From positions 1 through 12,726 of the forward strand of contig JACTVT010000059.1 of assembly GCA_014465955.1 (NCBI GenBank): DNA of 12,726 nt, written 5' to 3'. Below, piece after piece: positions 6,198 through 12,326 of this stretch. This DNA comes from Eubacterium sp. GTDB lineage: Bacteria > Bacillota > Clostridia > Oscillospirales > Acutalibacteraceae. Position numbers and translations under genes: made by a program. The notes under the pieces are model-generated. The model was not told the DNA's origin. It saw nothing but the letters and a program-made list of their open reading frames with translations, and made no database searches. The stretch's first letter is position 1, and each line of letters begins with the position of its first letter.

Positions 6198-7533
6198 AAA
6201 TGAAAAACAGAATGCATCTGCAATGAAAGGTTCAATTGATTATTGTCTGCAAAAATTTAAAACAGTTGATGCGCTGACAGGTAAACGATATGTATCAGGA
6301 ATTAACTGCAACGGCTTGAATGCTTACAAAGAATTTATGACAACCAAGTTTGCAAACCATGCAGATAACGGCAGATATTTTTATCAGTATGTTCAATCGT
6401 TTTCACCAAAAGACAATGTGGATTACGATAAAGCACATAAAATTGCATTGGAATTTGCAGAGAAAGCGTGGCAGGGGCATGAAGTATTAGTCACAACACA
6501 CTGTGACAGAAATCATATACACACGCATTTCATTATCAATTCCGTCAGCTTTGAAACAGGGAAAAAGCTAAGGCAGAACCCGAACACTTTAAAATCTCTG
6601 AGAAAACTGAGTGATGAAATCTGCACCAAATACGATGTTACGCTATTAAAACCTTATATAAAAACAAAAGAAAAACGATTGTCAGACGGCGAATACCGTA
6701 TGGCGATGAAAGGTGAAAGCTGGAAATTTGCTTTGATGTTTACCATTGATAATGCAATGAAAAGAGCAAAAACAAAGAAAGAATTTGTTGATGAAATGAA
6801 GAGAAACGGCTATGAAGTTCTCTGGACAGACGACAGAAAGTATATCACTTACATCTGCCCGAACGGAATGAAATGCCGTGATATTAAACTGCACCAAGAA
6901 AAATACAGAAAGGAGAAAATGGAACTTGAGTTTGAATTACGAAGAGTTGAAACAGAAAAATGCACCGAAGAAAGCTACAGCCAACGATATGATAGTGAAG
7001 ATGGAACAGGCATCACAGGTAACAATCGTGGAGAGCGATTACTGGAAAGCACTGATAAATCTGAACAGAAATCAGAATCAGATGTTGAATTCAATTTTGG
7101 AAACAAAACCGGACAAAGAAACGATAGCCGGCGAATCGGAATGGATTGTTCAGCAAATCAAGAAGAAAATATCGGAACAGGAAAGTATGACTCAGAAACA
7201 ATTGAAGAATCAGGAAACGATACTGACAGAACAGGCTGGGAAGATGCACGAGAGTATGCTTTCGGTTACAGAACAGACGAACAGTTTACTGAATCAGTTG
7301 AAGAAGAAATGGATTCCGATATTCTTTGGAACGATGATAGGAATCCAAGTGTTCTTCCAGATAGTTTCTATTTTATTGGAAATCTATTTAAAATGATTGA
7401 TAATCAGACTCGTTATCATAGAAAGCGAATCAAATTATCTCAAAAAGAAATTGAAAAACGACTTGCTCATGGTCAGAAAACTGACGGCTATGAGGAGTAT
7501 GAAGATTATTACAATACTGAATTAACTATGTAA
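6175..7533 (+). CDS. mobA: MOBP-type relaxase (mobilization nuclease)
   Basis: A 452-aa relaxase, which would nick one strand at oriT and stay covalently attached for transfer using a conjugation machine supplied by another element. The start MPIVKFIKNEKQ is typical. Tyr23 in SIDYCLQKFKT is the likely nucleophile. The metal-binding histidine motif is at 109-118 (HCDRNHIHTH), followed by the FIINSVSFETG stretch. Residues about 255-380 are low-complexity, polar and acidic and coincide with a second open frame (6926-7396). After that the frame regains normal character with a basic tail region and an acidic C-terminus. No type IV secretion or coupling-protein genes are in view, so the element is mobilizable rather than self-transmissible on present evidence. 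The first 250 residues are ordinary; the C-terminal half appears constrained by dual coding. Confidence 0.93.
   Translation: MPIVKFIKNEKQNASAMKGSIDYCLQKFKTVDALTGKRYVSGINCNGLNAYKEFMTTKFANHADNGRYFYQYVQSFSPKDNVDYDKAHKIALEFAEKAWQGHEVLVTTHCDRNHIHTHFIINSVSFETGKKLRQNPNTLKSLRKLSDEICTKYDVTLLKPYIKTKEKRLSDGEYRMAMKGESWKFALMFTIDNAMKRAKTKKEFVDEMKRNGYEVLWTDDRKYITYICPNGMKCRDIKLHQEKYRKEKMELEFELRRVETEKCTEESYSQRYDSEDGTGITGNNRGERLLESTDKSEQKSESDVEFNFGNKTGQRNDSRRIGMDCSANQEENIGTGKYDSETIEESGNDTDRTGWEDAREYAFGYRTDEQFTESVEEEMDSDILWNDDRNPSVLPDSFYFIGNLFKMIDNQTRYHRKRIKLSQKEIEKRLAHGQKTDGYEEYEDYYNTELTM
6926..7396 (+). CDS. Nested MobB-like membrane-anchored coiled-coil protein, overlapping the relaxase gene
   Basis: A 156-aa ORF entirely inside the relaxase gene in another frame. 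The proposed TTG start at 6926 has AAAGGAG (6909-6915) about 10 nt upstream; the frame is open back to a GTG at 6878. The product starts SLNYEELKQKN, continues as a long Gln/Lys/Glu-rich, probably coiled-coil helix, and ends with a clear membrane segment (WIPIFFGTMIGIQVFFQIV, about residues 129-150) and a short tail. The architecture recalls MobB of ColE1-type plasmids, which is encoded in another frame inside mobA and anchors the relaxosome to the membrane. That is an analogy; I see no clear sequence similarity. In the relaxase frame the same bases give a bland acidic linker, consistent with selection acting mainly on this frame. Alternatively, a chance open frame. Confidence 0.6.
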   Translation: MSLNYEELKQKNAPKKATANDMIVKMEQASQVTIVESDYWKALINLNRNQNQMLNSILETKPDKETIAGESEWIVQQIKKKISEQESMTQKQLKNQETILTEQAGKMHESMLSVTEQTNSLLNQLKKKWIPIFFGTMIGIQVFFQIVSILLEIYLK

Positions 7534-7572
7534 AAAGTTCTGACGAGCAATCGGCAGGCGGAAAGGAATTAT

Positions 7573-7608
7573 ATGAAAAATAAACTTAAGGAAAACAAAT
7601 TAGGTTAG
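7573..7608 (+). CDS. Possible 11-aa ORF after the relaxase
   Basis: A minimal ORF (MKNKLKENKLG) with GGAAAGGAA about 7 nt before its ATG, 39 bases after the relaxase stop. It could be a real micro-gene, a leader peptide or the remnant of a longer gene. Recorded because the ribosome binding site is good; the evidence is otherwise thin. Confidence 0.2.
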   Translation: MKNKLKENKLG

Positions 7609-7644
7609 GAGTGTGATATAGAAAAAATATGAGCCCGTGGTATT

Positions 7645-7728
7645 ATGCCACGCAAATTTACAAAACCGAATAATGAAACCTGTCCTTATAATATAAATTT
7701 GTATGAGGAGAGTGTGCACTATGGATAA
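7645..7728 (+). CDS. 27-aa basic peptide ORF coupled to the recombinase-associated small gene
   Basis: The peptide begins MPRKFTKPNNETCP and ends EESVHYG. Its ATG lies in the loop region of a 5-bp hairpin (CGTGG 7636-7640, CCACG 7648-7652), and its last 8 bases overlap the start of the next ORF (ATG at 7721). The overlap, and the fact that the ribosome binding site of the next gene lies within it, suggest translational coupling. No family is assigned; the ribosome binding site of this ORF itself is weak. Confidence 0.4.
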   Translation: MPRKFTKPNNETCPYNINLYEESVHYG

Positions 7729-7894
7729 GCCTGTTATCAATGAAAAGTTAATCACAAACTATGAGATTGAGTTTGGTAAGAGAAAAGCCATAGTAAACGA
7801 ATACTCTCCGAGCCTCACTAAAGACGAAATCGAGTTAAACAGAATGACTGTTAAAAATATTCTTGCAAAGGTTTTCGGTAAAAATGCCGTATAA
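7721..7894 (+). CDS. 57-aa hypothetical protein upstream of the serine recombinase
   Basis: The ATG at 7721 follows GAGGAG (7705-7710) by 10 nt and is preferred over a start at 7703, which lies ahead of that site. The product is MDKPVINEKLITNYEIEFG followed by a basic stretch and a C-terminal helix (LTKDEIELNRMTVKNILAKV). It looks soluble and mixed alpha/beta. Small ORFs of this size commonly precede large serine recombinases in clostridial mobile elements (for example near tnpX-type genes), where they may serve as excision or regulatory factors. Membership of such a family is inferred only from position and size. There are 111 bases between it and the recombinase. Confidence 0.65.
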   Translation: MDKPVINEKLITNYEIEFGKRKAIVNEYSPSLTKDEIELNRMTVKNILAKVFGKNAV

Positions 7895-7927
7895 CGCTAA
7901 AGCGTTGGCGTTCGAAATTGAAATTTC
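7893..7927. repeat. Two adjacent small palindromes upstream of the serine recombinase
   Basis: AACGCT-AA-AGCGTT (7893-7906) and GAAATT-GA-AATTTC (7914-7927) are both perfect. They lie in the 111-bp gap before the recombinase gene and could be operators or recombinase subsites; neither is followed by a T-run that would make a terminator. Confidence 0.45.
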
Positions 7928-8005
7928 TCGGCTAAGTCTGGACATTTTGGTATGCTTCGTATATATTGATGTTGAGTTATCGGTCAGAAATGAGGTAACT
8001 TATTT

Positions 8006-9505
8006 ATGATCGCAATTTATGCTCGGCAATCGGTAGAAAAAGAGGACAGCATTTCAATCGAATCACAGATTGAAATGTGCACCTACGAGGCAAGAGGTGA
8101 GGCATTTTTAGTATATAAGGACAAAGGCTTCAGCGGTAAAAATACAAACCGTCCTGAATTTCAGCGAATGATGCAGGACATCAGAACAGGGCGGAAAGGA
8201 ATCACAAAGGTTATTGTTTACAAGCTTGACCGAATCAGCAGAAGTATTCTTGACTTCTCAAATATGATGGATATCTTCACAAAGCTGGGTGTTGAATTTT
8301 CATCGGCTACGGAAAAGTTTGACACAAGCACACCTATGGGCAGAGCGATGCTGAATATCTGTATAACCTTTGCTCAATTAGAGCGTGAAACCACGCAGCA
8401 GCGAGTTAAGGATAATTATATTTCACGCAGTCAGAAAGGCTTTTATATGGGCGGACCCGTTCCCGTAGGATTCAAAAAGGTTGATTTAACCATTGACGGT
8501 ATTAAAACCGCTATGTATGAGCAGATACCTGATGAGGTTAAGCTCGTTAAAAAGGTGTTTGAAATGTATGCAGATGTGAATTACTCCAATGAAGATATTG
8601 CAAAAGCGGTTCGTGATATGCCTCCTGAATGCAGGCGAAACAGAACTGTTACAAGGGCGAGAATTCAGGATTTTATCAAGAATCCGATTTATGTTAGGGC
8701 CGATATAAATGTGTATAATTTCTTCAAGTCAAAGGGTGTGAAAATCATCAATCAGCCTGAGGATTTTATCGGCACAAACGGCTGTTATCTTTATACAGGT
8801 GACAAAAAAACGAGAAAGCAGACTGACCTTTCTAATGCTGTTCTTGTGCTTGCACCGCACGAAGGATTTATCGATTCTGATTTGTGGATAAGGTGCAGAG
8901 AAAGAGCCCTTGACCAACAGCAGATTAAACGCAATCCAAAAGCAAAAAACACCTGGCTTGCAGGACTTGTTAAGTGCGGAAACTGCGGATATGCGCTTGT
9001 GCGGAAGAATTATGTTAAGAAAAACATCAGTTACTTTCTCTGCTCTCACAAGATGAATGATAACTTGTGCTATGGGTGCGGAACAATTCACGCTGATGAG
9101 TTTGAAAAATTTATATTGCAGAAAATCAAGGAAAAACTGGCTGATTTTAAGGAGTTTGAACTTGCAGGTGTTACTGCCAATAATCCTAAAATAGAAGAAT
9201 TAAAGGCACGGCAAATTGCAATAGATAACGAAATCAACGAAACAGTTAAAAATGTTGCAGGCGCAAGCGAAACGGTAATGGCGTATATCAATGAAAATGT
9301 TGAACGGCTCCACAGTGAAAAACTGCAAATACAGGCAGAAATTCAACACTTAAGTGATAACAGATACTCGGCAAATGAAAAAATCATCTGTGATTTTGAC
9401 AAATTCGACGAACTGCCATTTGAAAGAAAACGGGAGCTTGCAAATGCAGTAATCAAAAAAATCTATGCAACCAGTGATAAAATTGACATCATTTGGAACA
9501 TATAA
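8006..9505 (+). CDS. Large serine recombinase (TnpX/integrase type), element 1
   Basis: A 499-aa site-specific recombinase, which would integrate and excise the element through a serine-DNA intermediate. GAGGT lies about 9 nt before the ATG. The N-terminal resolvase domain (about 1-140) has the catalytic serine S9 in IYARQS, the IESQ motif, FSGKNTNRP, and YKLDRISRS. A recombinase domain follows (about 150-270, KNPIYVRADINVY at its end). A zinc ribbon with C324, C327, C346 and C355 or C358 comes next, then a coiled-coil region and the C-terminus. Length is typical of the family. It is oriented with the mob genes, so it belongs to the same element. The matching attachment sites are not identified; the right end probably lies between 9506 and about 10290. 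Confidence 0.95.
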   Translation: MIAIYARQSVEKEDSISIESQIEMCTYEARGEAFLVYKDKGFSGKNTNRPEFQRMMQDIRTGRKGITKVIVYKLDRISRSILDFSNMMDIFTKLGVEFSSATEKFDTSTPMGRAMLNICITFAQLERETTQQRVKDNYISRSQKGFYMGGPVPVGFKKVDLTIDGIKTAMYEQIPDEVKLVKKVFEMYADVNYSNEDIAKAVRDMPPECRRNRTVTRARIQDFIKNPIYVRADINVYNFFKSKGVKIINQPEDFIGTNGCYLYTGDKKTRKQTDLSNAVLVLAPHEGFIDSDLWIRCRERALDQQQIKRNPKAKNTWLAGLVKCGNCGYALVRKNYVKKNISYFLCSHKMNDNLCYGCGTIHADEFEKFILQKIKEKLADFKEFELAGVTANNPKIEELKARQIAIDNEINETVKNVAGASETVMAYINENVERLHSEKLQIQAEIQHLSDNRYSANEKIICDFDKFDELPFERKRELANAVIKKIYATSDKIDIIWNI

Positions 9506-9510
9506 TCATA

Positions 9511-9563
9511 TTGACAAATAGGATAAATCGGGTATAATAATTTATAGGATTTATTTATCCTAT
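9511..9563 (+). promoter_or_regulatory. Promoter and operator-like repeats of the toxin-antitoxin operon
   Basis: Consensus TTGACA (9511-9516) and TATAAT (9533-9538) with a 16-bp spacer. The 11-mer ATAGGATAAAT lies in the spacer (9518-9528) and recurs as an exact inverted copy at 9553-9563; a further ATAGGAT at 9544-9550 makes a 7-bp palindrome with the latter. Phd-type antitoxins repress their own promoter through such sites, so these are likely operators. Confidence 0.75.
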
Positions 9564-9581
9564 ATTAAACGAGGTGATTAT

Positions 9582-9827
9582 ATGTATATCAATACAGAAA
9601 CAATTTTTTCAATGACACAGGCAAATCAAAATTTTTCATCTGTTGCACGAACGGTTGACAGCAAAGGCGAAGCCGTTGTGTTCAAAAACAACAAGCCGAA
9701 ATATCTGATTGTAGATATGGAAACAAACGATTTAATGCTTGATTTAACCGATGATGAAAAAATTGATATTGTTGCAAAAAGAGTGCTTGAAAAGTATCTT
9801 CCAGCATTTAAGGAGCTTGCAAAATGA
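9582..9827 (+). CDS. phd: Phd/YefM-family antitoxin
   Basis: An 81-aa protein with GAGGTG about 6 nt before its ATG. The N-terminal half (MTQANQNFSSVARTVDSKGE, then AVVFKNNKPKYLIVD) matches the DNA-binding Phd/YefM fold, including the characteristic F-S-x-V and N-x-P-x-x-hydrophobic pattern. The C-terminal acidic helix (LTDDEKIDIVAKRVLEKYL) is the expected toxin-neutralising segment. The stop overlaps the toxin start (ATGA). It presumably represses the promoter at 9511-9538 and blocks the Doc toxin. Together they would stabilise the element or the surrounding region. Confidence 0.9.
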   Translation: MYINTETIFSMTQANQNFSSVARTVDSKGEAVVFKNNKPKYLIVDMETNDLMLDLTDDEKIDIVAKRVLEKYLPAFKELAK

Positions 9828-10201
9828 TAAAATTCAGCAAAGAAAAAATATTGCTTTTGCATCAAGTAATGGCAGAAGCGACAGGCGGAGATGTAGGTGT
9901 TCGTGATGACGCTTTACTGGAATCGGCTATTGAAAATATATATGCTACCTTTGACGGCATTGAATTATATCCGACTAAAGAGGAAAAAGCAGCAAGACTT
10001 GGTTATTCACTTATATCAAATCACGCTTTTGTCGATGGTAACAAACGCATAGGTATGTATATTATGATATCGTTTCTTGAACTTAACGGTATTAAAATTG
10101 ATGCGAACAACGATGATGTTGTAAAACTTGGATTATCAGTTGCAAGCGGAAATGCAAACTATGATGATATTTTAAATTGGATAAATGAACACAAAATCTA
10201 A
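9824..10201 (+). CDS. doc: Fic/Doc-family toxin
   Basis: A 125-aa protein, the usual length of Doc. The Fic active-site motif is H67-AFVDGNKR (67-75), with the catalytic His, Asp/Gly-Asn anion hole and Arg. The N-terminal LLLHQVMAEATGG and RDDALLESAIE are typical of Doc proteins. Doc toxins phosphorylate translation factor EF-Tu and stop protein synthesis; other Fic proteins AMP-ylate targets, and sequence alone cannot decide between them. It starts within the antitoxin stop, so it is strictly coupled. Its stop codon overlaps that of the convergent cotJC fragment. Confidence 0.92.
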   Translation: MIKFSKEKILLLHQVMAEATGGDVGVRDDALLESAIENIYATFDGIELYPTKEEKAARLGYSLISNHAFVDGNKRIGMYIMISFLELNGIKIDANNDDVVKLGLSVASGNANYDDILNWINEHKI

Positions 10202-10611
10202 ATATGGAGCAAGGCACACACCTTGCTCCAAAAAACACGAAAAAGTTTACAAGATTGCGGTAGAGTATCACCGAAGCGTTGGTAGTGTACGATTTCACGC
10301 TGACGCAGGAATTTGATAGGCTCAATAACGTCGGGGTCGTCAACAAGACGCAGAATGTTGTCATAAGTGATTCGTGCTTTTTGCTCGGCGGCAAGGTTTT
10401 CATTTAAATCGGCAATGGGGTCACCCGTTGACTGAATGGATGCGGCTGACCAAGGAAAACCACTCGCTGCCGTCGGATAAACACCTGTAGTGTGGTCTAT
10501 AAAATACGATGCAAAGCCCGGATTTTCTTCAATCTGCTTTTCAGTCAGATTTCGTGTAAGTTGGTGCACGATTGTTCCGACCATCTCGAGATGTCCTAAT
10601 TCGTTCGCACC
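10198..10611 (-). pseudogene. cotJC: cotJC fragment (spore-coat manganese-catalase family), 5' part missing
   Basis: The minus-strand frame encodes the C-terminal part of CotJC, a spore inner-coat protein of the manganese catalase family in endospore formers. Recognisable blocks are NELGHLEMVGTIVHQLTRN, YFIDHTTGVYPTAASGFPW, GDPIADLNENLAAEQKA, RITYDNILRLVDDPDV and REIVHYQRFGD. The frame is homologous from codon GGT at 10611 but meets an in-frame TGA at 10614, so about the first 60-70 residues are missing. No suitable start is present; the internal ATG at 10584 is only a conserved Met. After RFGDTL the last 20 or so residues (QSCKLFRVFWSKV) no longer resemble the family, so the 3' end may also be altered. 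The break at 10611 lies 17 bases from the end of the second serine recombinase, implying insertion of that element. Confidence 0.85.
10205..10230. repeat. Perfect 10-bp inverted repeat between doc and the cotJC fragment
   Basis: TGGAGCAAGG and CCTTGCTCCA flank a CACACA loop. The stem is strong, but on the plus strand it is followed by AAAAAA and on the minus strand by TATTTAG, so it is not a canonical intrinsic terminator in either direction. It lies within the minus-strand reading frame of the cotJC fragment, near where its homology ends. It could be a weak bidirectional terminator or mark an element end. Confidence 0.55.
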
Positions 10612-10627
10612 TCAATGTTGTAAATGA
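10612..10627. other. Probable element/cotJC junction (attachment-site candidate)
   Basis: CotJC homology ends at 10611 and the minus-strand recombinase stop is at 10628. The intervening 16 bases are therefore the likely inner edge of an att site produced by that recombinase. The crossover dinucleotide cannot be located without the other junction. Confidence 0.45.
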
Positions 10628-12172
10628 TTAGCGTAAAAAGACATCAATTGAAACATCAGCAGGCTTATACTTGTTTGCTTTGACTGCTTTGGCAGTATAT
10701 TCTATACGTTCAATAATTTCTTTTAAAAATTTATTTTTGTCTTTTGGTGCAATGCTTTCATTCTGCAAAGCAGATATTGCATCAGATACTTTTTTTATCT
10801 TATCTTCGTAATCAATAGTAGCAGGCAGACTTTTTCGCTGTTGCTCAATACCTGCTTCAAGTTCCTTTTTCCTTTTATTAAGTATATCTTGTCTTTGTAA
10901 AAAAACTTCTTCGGAGTAGATACCTTTTTCAAGAAATTCATATAACTTGTTTTGCTGACCTTGAAGTTCATCTAATTCTTTCATCAGATTTTTTAGCAGT
11001 TGTTCTTGTATCTTGTAAGAATTGCCATCATCGTTTTTGACTTTATATTCAAAATCGGTAATATACATTTTTAATGATTGAATTACACTTTTTTCAAATT
11101 CATAGTAATTCATTGATGGCGTTTGGCAATGTACTTGATTTGAACAAATCATACGAGGTGTACCTCGCTGTTTGCCATCTTTATTTTTATATGTTCTGTA
11201 ATTTATGCTTCTTCCGCAATTTGAGCATTTGACTAATGATGAAAAAGGGTTAACCATTTCAGAATTGCCCGGTGTTCTTGCATTTTTACCTATTTTTTCC
11301 TGAGCTTTGTTGAATAATTCTTCATCAATAATTGCTTGGTGCAGACCATTAACAATGATTAAATCGTCAGTACTTCTTATACGCTTAACAACTGTGTTAC
11401 CTGTTTCATCAGTGAATTTTTTTTCTTTTTTCCAGTTCCAGCGTATCTTACCTATGTATACAGGATTGCGTAACATATCCCGAATAGTAGCGTTAGACCA
11501 ATAATCATTGAATTGCGGTTTTAAACCTCGTTTGTCAAGTTCACTGGCAATCTGGCAAGTACCTAAATTCTCATTAACAAATAAATGATACATAAGTCTT
11601 ATTGTATCAGCATCTGCATTCGGTTTTAATGTATGGTGACCGTCAATAATAGTTTTATCATATCCAAAAGGTGGTTTTTGCCCTATGAAGTTACCTTCTT
11701 TTACTGATTGAATACGCCCACGGTTTAAGATAGCCTTTGTATATTCAAGATAATCATTACCTTGTTGCAACTGCATTTCAAAAAAACGGCGCTCCTGTGT
11801 GTTTGCGAGGTTATAAGAGCCTGATGGCGTTAATACTTTTACATTGTTGTATCTGAATACTCTTTCGATTGTTCCGCAGTCGAGCAGGTCGCCACGAGTT
11901 AAACGCTGTGGCTCAACAACAAGCACACCAGCATAGACAGTAGTATTTGCAACTAAAGAAAGTATCTTTTTCATTTCAGGTCTTTGGTCTATGGTTTCGC
12001 CTGATACAATTTCACGGTATATGTTATGTTCAGGTATAGGCTTGCCGAATGTTTTAACTGCAAATTCCTGTAATATTTTTTCGTGCTTTGCAAGGACTTC
12101 TTCAACAGTTTCATTGTCGGAGTCTGCACGGCTTTTTCTTAAATACATCAGGTATTGTTCGATTGTTTCCAT
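10628..12172 (-). CDS. Large serine recombinase, element 2, next to the interrupted cotJC
   Basis: A 514-aa serine recombinase on the minus strand; AGAGGT (plus-strand 12180-12185) is 7 nt before its ATG. Catalytic serine S14 is in LMYLRKSRAD. The resolvase domain (to about 150) has a diverged ETIDQRPEM segment and VVEPQRLTRG in place of the usual DRLSR-type motif. The recombinase domain follows (FGYDKT, then RNPVYIGKIRWN). The zinc ribbon has C316, C319, C343 and C349, and a long coiled coil runs to the C-terminus. It is clearly distinct from the 8006-9505 recombinase, so the two define different elements. Its 3' end abuts the cotJC break, the geometry expected when a recombinase gene sits at the end of its own element. 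The rest of that element would lie to the right of the window. Confidence 0.95.
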   Translation of the reverse strand: METIEQYLMYLRKSRADSDNETVEEVLAKHEKILQEFAVKTFGKPIPEHNIYREIVSGETIDQRPEMKKILSLVANTTVYAGVLVVEPQRLTRGDLLDCGTIERVFRYNNVKVLTPSGSYNLANTQERRFFEMQLQQGNDYLEYTKAILNRGRIQSVKEGNFIGQKPPFGYDKTIIDGHHTLKPNADADTIRLMYHLFVNENLGTCQIASELDKRGLKPQFNDYWSNATIRDMLRNPVYIGKIRWNWKKEKKFTDETGNTVVKRIRSTDDLIIVNGLHQAIIDEELFNKAQEKIGKNARTPGNSEMVNPFSSLVKCSNCGRSINYRTYKNKDGKQRGTPRMICSNQVHCQTPSMNYYEFEKSVIQSLKMYITDFEYKVKNDDGNSYKIQEQLLKNLMKELDELQGQQNKLYEFLEKGIYSEEVFLQRQDILNKRKKELEAGIEQQRKSLPATIDYEDKIKKVSDAISALQNESIAPKDKNKFLKEIIERIEYTAKAVKANKYKPADVSIDVFLR

Positions 12173-12326
12173 TTTTGATACCTCTGTTAAATATACTTAA
12201 AAAAGGGTGCAAAAATACCCTACTTGATTTATCAAGCAAGGTGTGATACAATCTATTTGCTGGGTAGAGTGTATCACACATCTACTTATTTACCTCTTGG
12301 CTATTGGCGTAGCTGAGGGGTTATTT
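12173..12326. promoter_or_regulatory. Intergenic region with inverted repeats upstream of recombinase 2
   Basis: GTGTGATACA (12241-12250) and TGTATCACAC (12270-12279) are perfect 10-bp complements 19 bases apart, suggesting an operator for a dimeric regulator. CTTGAT-TT-ATCAAG (12223-12236) is a small palindrome. An imperfect hairpin (CCTC 12293-12296 with GAGG 12315-12318, GCTA 12300-12303 with TAGC 12310-12313) precedes a T-rich stretch on the plus strand and could be a weak terminator there. No strong promoter for the minus-strand recombinase is obvious. Confidence 0.5.

Noticed and set aside
8729..9091. 120-codon minus-strand frame inside recombinase 1
   Set aside because: Antisense shadow; the opposite strand encodes the conserved zinc ribbon.
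10205..10230. Treating the 10-bp inverted repeat as a normal terminator of doc
   Set aside because: The hairpin is followed by A residues on the plus strand rather than T, so it lacks the U-tract; kept as an inverted repeat only.
10198..10584. An intact 128-aa protein starting at the internal ATG at 10584
   Set aside because: That Met is a conserved internal residue of CotJC and homology continues upstream to 10611, so this is a truncated gene rather than a separate one.
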